A stretch of 64,000 nt of DNA from Laribacter hongkongensis DSM 14985. Lineage in GTDB: Bacteria; Pseudomonadota; Gammaproteobacteria; Burkholderiales; Aquaspirillaceae. The position numbers were made by a program, and so were the translations under genes. Shown in pieces: positions 21,344-31,433 of the stretch. The DNA lies in the NCBI RefSeq assembly GCF_000423285.1, contig NZ_AUHR01000015.1, positions 21,434-85,433 on the forward strand, given 5' to 3'. Below the pieces are notes generated by a model, which saw only the letters and a program-made list of their open reading frames with translations, made no database searches and was not told the DNA's origin. Within the stretch, counting starts at the first letter, position 1, and each line of letters opens with the position of its first letter.

Positions 21344-22288
21344 ATGCGCGTAGTCGTCGCACTCGGTGGTAACGCTCTGCAACGTCGTGGCGAGCCCATG
21401 ACCGCTGATAACCAACGCAACAACGTCAAGATTGCCGCCAAGCAACTGGCCGCCGTGACTCGTCTGGGCCACAACCTGGTCATGTGCCACGGCAACGGCC
21501 CGCAAGTCGGCCTGCTGGGTCTGCAAAACGACGCTTATGCCACCCACGTGGATGGCAAGGTCACTCCGTACCCGATGGACGTGCTGGGTGCCCAGACCGA
21601 AGGCATGATCGGTTACATGATCGAGCAGGAAATGGGCAACGAACTGCCGTTCGAAGTGCCGTTCGCCACCATCGTGACCCAGACCGAAGTTGATCCGGCT
21701 GACCCGGCATTCGCCAACCCGACCAAGTTCGTCGGCCCGGTGTACACCAAGGAACAGGCTGAACAGCTGGCTGCCGAGCGCGGCTGGACCGTGAAGGCTG
21801 ACGGCGAATACTTCCGCCGCGTGGTGCCGAGCCCGATGCCGAAGCGCATCTTCGAAATGCGCCCGATCAAGTGGCTGATCGAGAAGGGCGTTGTCGTGAT
21901 CGCTGCCGGCGGCGGCGGCATTCCGACCATGTACAAGGACGGCAAGCTGGTTGGCGTCGAAGCCGTGATCGACAAGGACCTGGCCTCCGCCATCCTGTCG
22001 GCCGAAGTGGGCGCTGACTACTTCGTGATCGCTACCGACGTACCGAGCGTGTTCATCAACTGGGGCAAGCCGGACCAGAAGGCCATCAAGATGGCTCACC
22101 CGGACGAACTGGACAAGATGGGCTTTGCTGCCGGCTCGATGGGCCCGAAGGTGCAGGCTGCCTGCAACTTTGCCCGTGCCACCGGCAAGCGCGCTGTGAT
22201 CGGCGCCCTGGAAGACATCGAAAAGATCGTCAAGGGCGAAGCCGGTACCATCGTGACCACCGAAATCAACGGTATCGAATGGTACTGA
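21344..22288 (+). CDS. arcC: Carbamate kinase, copy 1
   Basis: Makes ATP from carbamoyl phosphate and ADP, the energy-yielding last step of the pathway. It has 314 residues. The N-terminus has [12 protein letters not shown] and CHGNGPQVG, and [10 protein letters not shown] marks the amino acid kinase fold. GAGGTG at 21332-21337 is 6 bases before the ATG at 21344, so the upstream GTG at 21335 lies in the ribosome binding site and was rejected. Confidence 0.96.
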   Translation: MRVVVALGGNALQRRGEPMTADNQRNNVKIAAKQLAAVTRLGHNLVMCHGNGPQVGLLGLQNDAYATHVDGKVTPYPMDVLGAQTEGMIGYMIEQEMGNELPFEVPFATIVTQTEVDPADPAFANPTKFVGPVYTKEQAEQLAAERGWTVKADGEYFRRVVPSPMPKRIFEMRPIKWLIEKGVVVIAAGGGGIPTMYKDGKLVGVEAVIDKDLASAILSAEVGADYFVIATDVPSVFINWGKPDQKAIKMAHPDELDKMGFAAGSMGPKVQAACNFARATGKRAVIGALEDIEKIVKGEAGTIVTTEINGIEWY

Positions 22289-22340
22289 TCTGATTCGCCA
22301 GAGCAGGTCTGGCACCTTGGGTGCCGGCCTGTTTCATGCC

Positions 22341-22372
22341 AGACCCGGCCTTGCGCCGGGTCTCGTCTTTTC
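22341..22372 (+). terminator. Terminator after arcC1
   Basis: Arms 22341-22349 and 22355-22363 form a 9-bp GC-rich stem with a 5-base loop, followed by CGTCTTTT. It implies that arcD1 also has its own promoter. Confidence 0.7.
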
Positions 22373-22445
22373 CGGCATTTCTTGCAGCAAACTTACAGCA
22401 AAGTGCCCTTTGACTATCAAAATCTTGCATTGTGAGTTCAGACGC

Positions 22446-22474
22446 TTGGCTCCAGGATAGAAAATAATTAGAAT
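22446..22474 (+). promoter_or_regulatory. Putative promoter of arcD1
   Basis: TTGGCT at 22446-22451, a 17-base spacer and TAGAAT at 22469-22474 in an AT-rich stretch after the arcC1 terminator. Confidence 0.45.
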
Positions 22475-22525
22475 ATAAGAAAACCATAACTTTACAAACT
22501 TTAACTTGACTTACGGAGAGTCGAA

Positions 22526-23962
22526 ATGTCTGACGAGACGCAAGCTGCACCGAAGCTCAAATTACCCGCGCTGACCGCGCTGGTTGTGGGTTCGATGATT
22601 GGTGGGGGCATTTTCTCGCTGCCGCAGAACATGGCTGCCGGCGCTGGCGCCGGTGCCATCCTGATCGGCTGGGGCATCACTTTTGTCGGCATGCTGATGC
22701 TGGCCTTCGTGTTCCAGACCCTGGCCAACCGCAAGCCGGAAATCGAAGGCGGCGTGTACGGTTACGCCCGTGCCGGTTTCGGCCCGTACATGGGCTTCAA
22801 CTCGGCCTGGGGCTACTGGATCTCGGCCTGGATCGGCAACGTGTCCTACTTCGTGGTGCTGTTCTCGGCACTCGGTTCGTTTGACGCACTGGGCTTCTTT
22901 GGCGAGGGCAACACCCTGCCGGCCATCGTGTGCGCTTCCGTGCTGCTGTGGGCACTGCACTTCCTGGTGCTGCGCGGCGTGCATGGCGCTACCATGATCA
23001 ACACCATCACCACCATCGCCAAGCTGGTTCCGCTGGCCATGTTCGTGCTGGTCGTGGTCTTTGCCTTCAAGATCGACACCTTCTCGCTCGACTTCTGGGG
23101 CTCGGCTGATCTGGGCAGCGTGGTTGACCAGGTCAAGAGCACCATGCTGGTGACCGTGTGGGTGTTCATCGGTATCGAAGGCGCTTCGGTGTTCTCGAGC
23201 CGTGCACAATCCATGGCTGACGTGGGCAAGGCAACCGTGATCGGCTTCCTGCTGACCATCGGCCTGCTGGTTGCCGTGTCGGTGCTGTCGATGGGCGTGC
23301 TGACCCAGCCGGAACTGGCTGCCCTGAAGAACCCGTCCACTGCTGGCGTGCTGAAGGCCGTGCTGGGTGACTGGGGTGCTGCCCTGATGAACATCGGCCT
23401 GATCGTGTCGGTCGGCGGTGCCCTGCTGGCCTGGACCCTGCTGTCGGCTGAAATGCCGTACCTCGCAGGCAAGGACGGTACGTTCCCGCGCCTGTTCGGT
23501 CAGCTCAACGCCAAGGGCGCTCCGGCTGCCTCGCTGTGGCTCACCAACGGTCTGGTACAACTGTTCCTGGTCATCACCCTGTTCAACGAAGCCGGCTACC
23601 TGGCCCTGTTGTCGCTAGCTACTTCGATGATCCTGATCCCGTACTTCCTGTGCGCTGCCTACGCCCTGATCATTGCCGTGAAGAGCGATGGCTACAAGGC
23701 TGGCGAAGCTGCCCGCTCCAAGGACCTGCTGATCGGTCTGGTGGGTTCGGTGTACGGCCTGTGGCTGGTGTACGCTGCCGGTCCGCAGTACCTGTTCCTG
23801 TCGATGATCCTGTACGCACCGGGCCTGCTGTTCTACATCAAGGCACGTGCCGAACAGAGCCAGAAGCCGTTCAATGCTGCCGAAGCCGTGATCGCTGCCA
23901 TCGTGGTGGTGCTTGGTGCCTACGCTGTGTACGAACTGGCTACCGGCGCCCTGTCGCTGTAA
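22526..23962 (+). CDS. arcD: Arginine/ornithine antiporter, copy 1
   Basis: Exchanges external arginine for internal ornithine across the inner membrane, so the pathway runs without spending energy on uptake. It has 478 residues and about twelve to thirteen hydrophobic segments. The APC-superfamily N-terminal motif ALTALVVGSMIGGGIFSLPQ is at about residues 13-32. GGAGAG precedes the ATG. It is the last gene of cluster 1, and copy 2 follows head to tail. Confidence 0.94.
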   Translation: MSDETQAAPKLKLPALTALVVGSMIGGGIFSLPQNMAAGAGAGAILIGWGITFVGMLMLAFVFQTLANRKPEIEGGVYGYARAGFGPYMGFNSAWGYWISAWIGNVSYFVVLFSALGSFDALGFFGEGNTLPAIVCASVLLWALHFLVLRGVHGATMINTITTIAKLVPLAMFVLVVVFAFKIDTFSLDFWGSADLGSVVDQVKSTMLVTVWVFIGIEGASVFSSRAQSMADVGKATVIGFLLTIGLLVAVSVLSMGVLTQPELAALKNPSTAGVLKAVLGDWGAALMNIGLIVSVGGALLAWTLLSAEMPYLAGKDGTFPRLFGQLNAKGAPAASLWLTNGLVQLFLVITLFNEAGYLALLSLATSMILIPYFLCAAYALIIAVKSDGYKAGEAARSKDLLIGLVGSVYGLWLVYAAGPQYLFLSMILYAPGLLFYIKARAEQSQKPFNAAEAVIAAIVVVLGAYAVYELATGALSL

Positions 23963-24007
23963 TCCCCTGCACCGCCTGCCCGCAAGGGCATGGCAGAGTG
24001 CCCGAAA

Positions 24008-24038
24008 AACACCCCGGATTATCCGGGGTGTTTTTTTG
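24008..24038 (+). terminator. Rho-independent terminator of arc cluster 1
   Basis: Arms 24008-24018 and 24022-24032 form a strong GC-rich stem with a 3-base loop, running into a T-tract to about 24037. Confidence 0.9.
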
Positions 24039-24245
24039 TTTTCCGGTAAATGTATTTGTCATTTGCGAGAGGCTGGACCGATGGCGTTGAAAAGTCGGTA
24101 AGACTGAACTAAGCCAAAAGCACAGTGAAAGCTTCTGTGCCAAAAAGCGGTTCCCCGTCATGACAGGTCAAGGGGCTGACCGCATAGCCCAGGGCTGCCG
24201 ATTTATCGGCATAACGATAACTTGACCTTGTTTCGGAGAGACACC

Positions 24246-25682
24246 ATGTCTGACGAAAGCCACACGACTTCCGACAAACTCAAACTGGGTGCCCTGACGG
24301 CCCTGGTTATCGGCTCCATGATCGGCGGCGGGATTTTCTCGCTGCCGCAAAACATGGCTGCCGGTGCGGGGGCGGGGGCCATCATCATCGGCTGGATCAT
24401 CACCTTTGTCGGGATGCTGACCCTTGCCTTCGTGTTCCAGAACCTGGCGTCCCGCCGCCCGGACATCAAGGGCGGCGTGTACGGCTATGCCCGTGCCGGT
24501 TTCGGCCCGTACATTGGCTTCAACTCGGCCTGGGGCTACTGGATTTCGGCCTGGATCGGCAACGTTTCCTACTTCGTGGTGATGTTCTCGGCCTTCGGCT
24601 CGTTCGAATCCCTGAGCTTTTTCGGCGAGGGCAACACCGGCTGGGCCATCCTGTGCGCCTCGATCCTGCTGTGGCTGCTGACATGGCTGATCTTCAACGG
24701 CGTGCAGAGTGCCACCTTCATCAACACGCTGACCACCATTGCCAAGCTGGTACCGCTGGCGATCTTCGTCCTGGTGGTGATCTACGGTTTCCAGGTCAAG
24801 ACCTTTTCGCTGGACTTCTGGGGATCCCCGGCTCTGGGCAGCATCATGGAGCAGGTCAAGAGCACCATGCTGGTGACGGTGTGGGTGTTCATCGGCATTG
24901 AAGGCGCTTCGGTGTTTTCCGAGCGGGCGCAGAACATGGCCGACGTGGGCAAGGCAACCGTGATCGGCTTCCTGTTCACCATTGCCATCCTGGTGGCCGT
25001 ATCGGTGCTGTCGCTGGGCATCATGCCGCAGCATGAACTGGCTGCCCTGCAAAATCCGTCGACCGCTGGCGTGCTCAAGGCCGTGGTGGGCGAGTGGGGC
25101 TTTGCGCTGATGAACATCGGCCTGATCATCTCGGTGGCCGGTGCCCTGCTGGCGTGGACACTGCTGGCTGCGGAAATCGTGTTCCTCGCCGGCAAGGACG
25201 GCACCATGCCGAAGTTCTTTGCCCACGTGAACGCCAAGGGTGCGCCGACCTACGCCCTGTGGGTGACCAACGGCCTGGTGCAGCTCTTCCTGATCTGGAC
25301 GCTGTTCAGTTCGGCGGGCTATCTGGCCCTGCTGTCGCTGGCCACGTCGATGATCCTGATTCCGTACCTGCTGTGCTCGCTGTATGCCTGGATGATCACG
25401 GTCAAGGGCGATGCCTATGTGACGGGCGGCTCCAAGGGACGTGACCTGCTGATTGCCGTGGTGTCGACGATCTATGGCATCTGGCTGATCTACGCTGCCG
25501 GTCCGAAGTACCTGTTCCTGTCGATGGTTCTTTACGCTCCGGGTCTCATCTTCTATATCTGGGCTAGGCGTGAACAGAAGCAAAAGCCGTTCAACTCTGC
25601 AGAAGGCATCATCGCCATCATCGTTGTGGTGCTTGGACTGTATGCCCTGTACGAGCTGGTCAGCGGCCGGCTGAGCCTGTGA
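24246..25682 (+). CDS. arcD: Arginine/ornithine antiporter, copy 2
   Basis: A 478-residue paralogue of the preceding antiporter, colinear over its whole length, with the same SMIGGGIFSLPQNMAAG motif. The ATG at 24246 follows CGGAGAG; the ORF could extend upstream but the MSDE start matches copy 1. It is the first gene of cluster 2, so the two antiporters sit side by side. Differences from copy 1 are mostly conservative, and its codon bias is weaker. Confidence 0.94.
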   Translation: MSDESHTTSDKLKLGALTALVIGSMIGGGIFSLPQNMAAGAGAGAIIIGWIITFVGMLTLAFVFQNLASRRPDIKGGVYGYARAGFGPYIGFNSAWGYWISAWIGNVSYFVVMFSAFGSFESLSFFGEGNTGWAILCASILLWLLTWLIFNGVQSATFINTLTTIAKLVPLAIFVLVVIYGFQVKTFSLDFWGSPALGSIMEQVKSTMLVTVWVFIGIEGASVFSERAQNMADVGKATVIGFLFTIAILVAVSVLSLGIMPQHELAALQNPSTAGVLKAVVGEWGFALMNIGLIISVAGALLAWTLLAAEIVFLAGKDGTMPKFFAHVNAKGAPTYALWVTNGLVQLFLIWTLFSSAGYLALLSLATSMILIPYLLCSLYAWMITVKGDAYVTGGSKGRDLLIAVVSTIYGIWLIYAAGPKYLFLSMVLYAPGLIFYIWARREQKQKPFNSAEGIIAIIVVVLGLYALYELVSGRLSL

Positions 25683-25741
25683 CCGGGTTCGCCGCTCACG
25701 TCAAAGAACAATAAGCACTAAGCAAGCGAGTATTCGGAAAT

Positions 25742-25776
25742 GCCCTGGGGGAAGTCAGAACACCCGGGGCGTTTTT
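25742..25776 (+). terminator. Terminator between arcD2 and arcA2
   Basis: Arms 25742-25749 and 25763-25770 pair with one wobble, followed by GTTTTTG. It separates arcD2 from arcA2. Confidence 0.75.
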
Positions 25777-25819
25777 GTTTGTTGATGCCATATGCATCGT
25801 AACGTTCGAGGAGTTGCAC

Positions 25820-27049
25820 ATGACCCAATTTGGAGCCCATTCCGAATGCGGCAAATTGCGCACGGTGATGGTTTGCCATCCCGGCCTGGCACACAAGCGG
25901 CTGACCCCCGCCAATTGCCATGACCTGCTGTTTGACGATGTGATCTGGGTTGAACAGGCTCAAAAGGATCATGCCTACATGGTCAGCCAGATGCAGGCCC
26001 GCGGCATCGAGGTGCTGGAACTGCACGACATGCTGACCAGGGTTTGTGAAGACAAGGCCGGACGTGCGTGGATCCTTGACCGCAAGGTGAAAGCCGACAA
26101 TGTCGGTATCGGCATGCTGACCGACCTGCGTGCATGGCTGGACGAAATGCCGGCTGCCAAGCTGGCCGAACACCTGATCGGCGGCATTGCCAAGTTCGAG
26201 CTGCCGTTTGATGCCAAGGGCCTGTTCGGCGGCTATCTGGACCAGTCCGAATTCGTCCTGCCGCCGGTGCCGAACTCGCAGTTCCAGCGTGACCCGTCAT
26301 GCTGGATCTACGGCGGTGTCACCCTCAATCCGATGTACTGGCCGGCCCGCCGGCAGGAAACCCTGCTGGAGCAGGCCGTCTACCAGTTCCACCCGTATTT
26401 TGCCGGCAAGGTGAAGGTGTGGTGGGGCGACAGTGACAAGGATCACGGCTCCGCCACGCTGGAAGGTGGTGACGTGATGCCGATCGGCAAGGGCGTGGCC
26501 CTGATCGGCATGGGTGAGCGCACCAGTCCGCAGGCCGTGGTGCAGGTGGCACGCAACGCACTGGGCCAGCCGGATGGCCCGACCCGCATCATTGCCTGCC
26601 AGATGGCCAAGAGCCGCGGTGCCATGCACCTTGATACCGTGTTCAGCTTCCTCGACTACGACTTCGTGTCGGTGTTCCCGGACGTGGTGGACGAAATCGT
26701 ATGCACCAGCCTGCGTGCCGGCGACAAGCCGGGCGAGGTGATCTTCGAACGGCACGACAAGCCTTTCCTCGACGTGGTAGCCGAATCGCTGGGCCTGTCG
26801 AAACTCAAGATCCTGTATACCGGCGGCGATGCTTACCAGCGCGAGCGCGAGCAGTGGGACGACGGCAACAACGTGGTTGCCCTTGATCGTGGCGTGGTGG
26901 TGGCCTACGACCGCAATACCTATACCAACAAGCTGATGCGTGATGCCGGCGTGGAAGTAGTGGAAATCCCCGGCGGTGAGCTGGGCCGCGGCCGTGGGGG
27001 TGGTCACTGCATGACCTGCCCGATCGCTCGCGATCCGATCAACTTCTGA
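25820..27049 (+). CDS. arcA: Arginine deiminase, copy 2
   Basis: A 409-residue paralogue of copy 1 with all active-site motifs kept ([28 protein letters not shown] with Cys397). GAGGAG at 25808-25813 fixes the ATG at 25820; the frame extends upstream but without a site. The copies differ by scattered substitutions, so this is not a recent exact duplication. Confidence 0.96.
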   Translation: MTQFGAHSECGKLRTVMVCHPGLAHKRLTPANCHDLLFDDVIWVEQAQKDHAYMVSQMQARGIEVLELHDMLTRVCEDKAGRAWILDRKVKADNVGIGMLTDLRAWLDEMPAAKLAEHLIGGIAKFELPFDAKGLFGGYLDQSEFVLPPVPNSQFQRDPSCWIYGGVTLNPMYWPARRQETLLEQAVYQFHPYFAGKVKVWWGDSDKDHGSATLEGGDVMPIGKGVALIGMGERTSPQAVVQVARNALGQPDGPTRIIACQMAKSRGAMHLDTVFSFLDYDFVSVFPDVVDEIVCTSLRAGDKPGEVIFERHDKPFLDVVAESLGLSKLKILYTGGDAYQREREQWDDGNNVVALDRGVVVAYDRNTYTNKLMRDAGVEVVEIPGGELGRGRGGGHCMTCPIARDPINF

Positions 27050-27127
27050 TACATTCATTCTCGTCATATATGGACGGGCGCTTTATGCGACCGTCGTGTT
27101 TCATGGCTGACAAACAGGAGAGCCACC

Positions 27128-28132
27128 ATGGCCTTTAATCTGAAAAGCCGTCATTTCCTCAAAGAACTCGATTTTACCCCGCGCGAAATCCATTATCTGC
27201 TGGACCTTGCCCGTGACCTCAAGCGCGCCAAATACACCGGCAACGAAGTGCCGCGCCTCAAGGGCAAGAACATCGCGCTGATTTTCGAAAAGACCTCGAC
27301 CCGTACCCGCTGCTCGTTTGAAGTGGCTGCGCATGACCAAGGCGCACATGTGACCTACATCGATCCGAGCAGCTCGCAGCTTGGTCACAAGGAAAGCATT
27401 GCCGACACCGCCCGCGTGCTGAGCCGTTTCTATGACGGCATCGAGTTCCGCGGCTTTGCCCAGGAAGACGTCGAAGAGCTGGCCCGCTATTCCAGCGTGC
27501 CGGTCTACAACGGCCTGACTGACGCCTGGCACCCGACACAGATGCTGTGCGACGTGCTGACCATGACCGAAAACAGCGACAAGCCGCTGACCGAAATCGC
27601 CTACGCCTATGTCGGCGATGCCCGCAACAACATGGGGCATTCGCTGATGGTGATCGGCTGCCTTCTGGGCATGGACGTCCGTATCGGCGGGCCGAAAGAC
27701 CTGTCGCCGGACCCCGCGCTGGTCAAGCAATGTCAGGAAATCTGCAAGTCCACCGGTGCCCGTCTGACCGTGACCGATGACCCGCATGTGGCAGTCAAGG
27801 GCGTGGATTTCATCCATACCGACGTGTGGGTGTCGATGGGCGAGCCGATCGAAAGCTGGGGCGAGCGCATCAAGCTGCTGACGCCGTTCCGGGTGGATTC
27901 GAAGCTGATGGCTGCCACCGGCAATCCCAAGGTCAAGTTCATGCACTGCCTGCCGGCTTTCCACAACGCGAAAACCAAGGTCGGCAAGCAGATCGCTGCC
28001 CAGTATCCGCAGTTTGCCGACGGCATCGAAGTGACCGACGAGGTGTTTGAAGGTCCGGCCTGCATTGCTTTCGAGCAGGCTGAAAACCGCATGCACACCA
28101 TCAAGGCCATCATGGTGGCCACGCTGGCCTGA
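27128..28132 (+). CDS. arcB: Catabolic ornithine carbamoyltransferase, copy 2
   Basis: A 334-residue paralogue of the first arcB, with STRTR at residues 57-61 and MHCLPAFH near residue 272. GGAGAGCCACC precedes the ATG. It lies 78 bases after arcA2 with no terminator between. Confidence 0.96.
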   Translation: MAFNLKSRHFLKELDFTPREIHYLLDLARDLKRAKYTGNEVPRLKGKNIALIFEKTSTRTRCSFEVAAHDQGAHVTYIDPSSSQLGHKESIADTARVLSRFYDGIEFRGFAQEDVEELARYSSVPVYNGLTDAWHPTQMLCDVLTMTENSDKPLTEIAYAYVGDARNNMGHSLMVIGCLLGMDVRIGGPKDLSPDPALVKQCQEICKSTGARLTVTDDPHVAVKGVDFIHTDVWVSMGEPIESWGERIKLLTPFRVDSKLMAATGNPKVKFMHCLPAFHNAKTKVGKQIAAQYPQFADGIEVTDEVFEGPACIAFEQAENRMHTIKAIMVATLA

Positions 28133-28291
28133 TTCCGGGCCGAACCATTGCTGCCCTTCATCCGGTCCCTGACTGCTTGCGCAGGCAGTCCGGGTGAAGG
28201 GCGGTTTGTCATCGGCTGCCGCGCAGCCTGAAGGTGCCGGCAGTCGTGCTTTCACATCCGGAGCCGGGCTCCGTTTCGAGAGGGTGTGGCC

Positions 28292-29233
28292 ATGAGAGTG
28301 GTTGTCGCATTGGGGGGCAATGCCCTGCAACGCCGCGGTGAAGTCATGACTGCGGATAATCAGCGCAACAATGTCAGGATCGCCGCCAGGCAGCTGGCGG
28401 TGGTTGCCGGAGAGCACGAGCTGTTGCTGGCGCATGGCAACGGACCGCAAGTGGGCCTTCTCGGCCTGCAGAACGAGGCATACGCCCGGCATGTGGATGA
28501 AAAGGTCACGCCATACCCGCTGGATGTGCTGGGCGCACAGACCGAGGGCATGATCGGCTACATGCTGGAGCAGGAACTGGGCAACGAGCTGCCGTTTGAA
28601 GTGCCACTGGCCACCATCCTGACCCAGACCGAGGTCGATCCGAAAGATCCGGCGTTTTCCAACCCGACCAAATTTGTCGGGCCGGTCTATTCCAAGGACC
28701 AGGCCGACAAGCTGGCAGCGGCCAATGGCTGGACCGTCAAGGCCGACGGCCAATACTACCGCCGCGTGGTGCCCAGCCCCCGGCCCAAGCGCATTTTTGA
28801 AATGCGGCCGATCAAGTGGCTGATGGAAAAGGGTACGGTAGTGATTGCGGCGGGCGGCGGCGGCATTCCGACCATGTACCAGGACGGCAAGCTGGTGGGC
28901 GTCGAAGCCGTCATCGACAAGGATCTGGCTTCCAGCCTGCTGGCCCGTGAAGTGGATGCCGACTATTTCGTGGTGGCGACCGACGTCAATGCCGTGTTCA
29001 TCAACTGGGGCAAGCCGGATCAGAAAGCCATCCGGATGGCGCATCCGGACGAACTCGACAAACTGGGTTTTGCTGCCGGTTCGATGGGCCCCAAGGTCGA
29101 GGCTGCCGCCGAGTTTGCTAGGCAGACCGGCAAGCGGGCGGTGATCGGCGCGCTGGAAGACATTGAAAAGATCGTGCAGGGGCAGGCCGGCACGATTGTC
29201 TCCACCGAGACCAACGGCATCGAGTATTACTGA
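28292..29233 (+). CDS. arcC: Carbamate kinase, copy 2
   Basis: A 313-residue paralogue of the first arcC ([31 protein letters not shown]). The ATG at 28292 follows GAGAGGG; a GTG two codons upstream is less likely. It ends cluster 2, whose order is D-A-B-C rather than A-B-C-D. Confidence 0.95.
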   Translation: MRVVVALGGNALQRRGEVMTADNQRNNVRIAARQLAVVAGEHELLLAHGNGPQVGLLGLQNEAYARHVDEKVTPYPLDVLGAQTEGMIGYMLEQELGNELPFEVPLATILTQTEVDPKDPAFSNPTKFVGPVYSKDQADKLAAANGWTVKADGQYYRRVVPSPRPKRIFEMRPIKWLMEKGTVVIAAGGGGIPTMYQDGKLVGVEAVIDKDLASSLLAREVDADYFVVATDVNAVFINWGKPDQKAIRMAHPDELDKLGFAAGSMGPKVEAAAEFARQTGKRAVIGALEDIEKIVQGQAGTIVSTETNGIEYY

Positions 29234-29266
29234 ATCCGTGGCGGAAACTTCCGCCAGTATCGCCAG

Positions 29267-29295
29267 CCGGCAGGGTGTGCCCCTGCCGGTTTTTT
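29267..29295 (+). terminator. Rho-independent terminator of arc cluster 2
   Basis: Arms 29267-29275 and 29281-29289 form a perfect 9-bp stem with a 5-base loop, followed by six T. Confidence 0.9.
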
Positions 29296-29542
29296 GCGCC
29301 TGAAACCTGCGGGGATACGTGTAGGGACACATCAGGCAGCATGTTGCGTGCTGCTTGCCGGCAGATGGTTGCATGTTTGCATATGGATGGCATGAATCTT
29401 GATGGGTGACGCTCGTCGGTCTGATTGGCAATCGGGGGGTCGATCGTTTGAATTTCATGCGATACAGACTTAAATCCGTTTAAAATTTCGCCAGTCCTCT
29501 CCGTGGCCGCGATGCGGCCATTTCTGCCTCAGGGAGAAACCC

Positions 29543-30403
29543 ATGTTGTCCCGATTTTTTGTATCCGGACTGACTGCCATGCTGCTGGCAACCAGCCCTC
29601 TGGTTCTGGCCCAGCCGGAACACGAAATGCAGCTGGCTGCCAGCTCGGTTCCCCGGCTGCACTCCAGTGCCGCCCTGGTTGTCAACGCCCAGACCGGTGA
29701 AGTGCTGTTTGGCAAGAATACCGACCGGATGATGTCGATTGCCTCGATTACCAAGCTGATGACGGCGATGGTCATGCTGGACAGCGGACAGCCGCTGGAC
29801 GAGCTGATCACCATATCCGAGGCGGAAATCGACCGCCTGAAAAACACCAGTTCCCGTCTGGCAGTCGGCAGTGTGCTGAGCCGGCGCGAAATGCTGCTTC
29901 TGGCATTGATGTCGAGCGAGAACCGTGCTGCGGCTTCGCTGGCACGCACCTCACCCGGTGGCACCAGTGCCTTTGTCTCGCGCATGAACCAGAAGGCCCG
30001 TCAGCTGGGCATGCACAGCACCCGTTTCTATGATCCGACCGGACTGGACAGCCGCAATACCTCGACTGCGGAAGACCTGGCCCGCATGGTGGCTGCGGCC
30101 TATCGTTATCCGCTGATCCGCGAGGACACCACCACCACCGACCAGCAGGTCTACGCCCGCAACCGCATGCTGCAATACCGCAACAGCAACGCGCTGGTGC
30201 GTGAAGGACAGTGGCAGATCGGCCTGTCGAAAACCGGCTATACCCAGGAGGCAGGCCGGTGTCTGGTCATGATGGCCACCGTGGGTTCCACGCCGCTGAT
30301 CATGGTGTTCCTGGATTCCGAAGGCTCGTCCGCCCGCATCAACGATGCCCGCAACATCAAGACCTGGCTGGAAAAACATCCGGCCACCTGGCTGGCTGGC
30401 TGA
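29543..30403 (+). CDS. pbpG: PbpG-like D-Ala-D-Ala endopeptidase (S11)
   Basis: A penicillin-binding serine peptidase that trims peptidoglycan cross-links in the periplasm. It has 286 residues, with a signal peptide (1-23, cleavage after VLA). The three active-site motifs are S68-I-T-K71, S125-E-N127 and K230-T-G232. Its length and lack of a C-terminal anchor fit PbpG/PBP7 rather than the larger DacA. AGGGAGAAACCC precedes the ATG. It is followed by its own terminator. Confidence 0.9.
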   Translation: MLSRFFVSGLTAMLLATSPLVLAQPEHEMQLAASSVPRLHSSAALVVNAQTGEVLFGKNTDRMMSIASITKLMTAMVMLDSGQPLDELITISEAEIDRLKNTSSRLAVGSVLSRREMLLLALMSSENRAAASLARTSPGGTSAFVSRMNQKARQLGMHSTRFYDPTGLDSRNTSTAEDLARMVAAAYRYPLIREDTTTTDQQVYARNRMLQYRNSNALVREGQWQIGLSKTGYTQEAGRCLVMMATVGSTPLIMVFLDSEGSSARINDARNIKTWLEKHPATWLAG

Positions 30404-30427
30404 AAACCGGACTGGCTGGAGTACCCG

Positions 30428-30457
30428 ACGGACGGCAGAAAACTGTCGTCCGTTTTG
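30428..30457 (+). terminator. Terminator after pbpG
   Basis: Arms 30428-30438 and 30443-30453 form an 11-bp stem with one wobble pair and an AAAA loop, followed by a short T-run. Confidence 0.75.
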
Positions 30458-30545
30458 CGTGCCTCGCTTCACCTGAATCCTGGTGAACCGGCCTTGTCGC
30501 CGCTATCTTGAAAGACTGGCTTGGTCTGGAGAGAGGGCGTTCACC

Positions 30546-31190
30546 ATGGTCGATTCCCTGCTGACACTTCCCGGCAGCGCACCGGCACCGATTGCGCTCT
30601 ATTGCCACACACAAGCCCTGCATGCCGCCCTGCAAGGCTGGTGGCTGGAAACCGGCCTCTTCGGCGGCATGCTGGACCAGCAGGCATACCGCAATATCCT
30701 GACCCGGCTGCACCGCTGCTTCAGCATGCTGGAGCACGAGCTGACCAGCCGGCATGCCGGTTTGCTGGATGAAATCGGCTATTTGCCAAGACTCTCCCTG
30801 CTGGATGACGACCTGGCGGAACTGGGGGTCGAGCGCACTTTCCACAAACAGCTCTGGCCCTGCCTGCTGCCCGACCGGGCTGCCGCACTGGGGGCCCTGT
30901 ACGTGATCGAAGGTGCAGCCTATGCCGGTCAGCACATGCTGTCGCAACTGATGCTGTATCCCTTCGGGGCTGTTGCCTGCCGCTACTTCGTGGCCTACGG
31001 TGACGAGGCCGGCCGCCACTGGCTGCGTTTTTGCAACCTGCTGCGCGAAGAGCTGGATTCTCCTGCCGCACTGGTGCAATCGGCACAGTATGCCGAGGCG
31101 GTTTTCCGGTTGTTTCTCGATCCCTGGCGTCCCCTGCCGGCAGCCCGGCAAGCGGCCGGTGGTTGCACAGATGCCGCTTGCCCCGGATAA
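30546..31190 (+). CDS. Heme oxygenase-like protein (BphO/HemO type)
   Basis: Probably opens heme to biliverdin, releasing iron and CO. It has 214 residues from the ATG at 30546, which follows GAGAGG with a 9-base gap; the GTG at 30483 has no site. HTQALHAAL has His26 at the place of the heme ligand, and AALGALYVIEGAAYAGQ with YFVAYGDEAGRHW matches the distal-helix region of bacterial heme oxygenases. Biliverdin could serve iron release or a phytochrome; no such partner gene is nearby. It ends 10 bases before the glycine riboswitch. Confidence 0.75.
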   Translation: MVDSLLTLPGSAPAPIALYCHTQALHAALQGWWLETGLFGGMLDQQAYRNILTRLHRCFSMLEHELTSRHAGLLDEIGYLPRLSLLDDDLAELGVERTFHKQLWPCLLPDRAAALGALYVIEGAAYAGQHMLSQLMLYPFGAVACRYFVAYGDEAGRHWLRFCNLLREELDSPAALVQSAQYAEAVFRLFLDPWRPLPAARQAAGGCTDAACPG

Positions 31191-31199
31191 TCCCGAGGT

Positions 31200-31402
31200 C
31201 ATGCAGGAGAGCGTGCAGGCGGCCCGTACCGCCAGCACCGCCGAAGGCGCAAGCACACCCGCAATCGCTCAGGCAAAAGGACTGCATGAAGGGACCGCCA
31301 AGCCGGTTCGCAATCACTCTGGAGAGCGAGGCTGTCAGGCCTCCACCGAAGGGGCTAACGGTGCTGCGGCACCGGAAAATCTCAGGTGCCGGGACAGAGG
31401 GG
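31200..31402 (+). promoter_or_regulatory. Tandem glycine riboswitch upstream of gcvT
   Basis: Two glycine aptamers lie in tandem. Aptamer I (31200-31288) is closed by CATGCA/TGCATG and contains GGAGAGCG, CCGCCGAAGG and GCTCAGGCAAAAGGAC. Aptamer II (31314-31402) contains GGAGAGCG, CACCGAAGGGG and TCTCAGGTGCCGGGACAGAG. These are the conserved cores of the class. It controls the glycine cleavage genes, normally switching them on when glycine is plentiful. No promoter is visible in the 10 bases between the upstream gene and the aptamer. Confidence 0.93.
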
Positions 31403-31433
31403 TGTATTTGCATTTCATTCACCCGGTGCCGAC

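Noticed and set aside
27101..29458. A 785-codon minus-strand frame across arcB2-arcC2
   Set aside because: Antisense shadow caused by GC-rich codon bias; no start signal or family resemblance.
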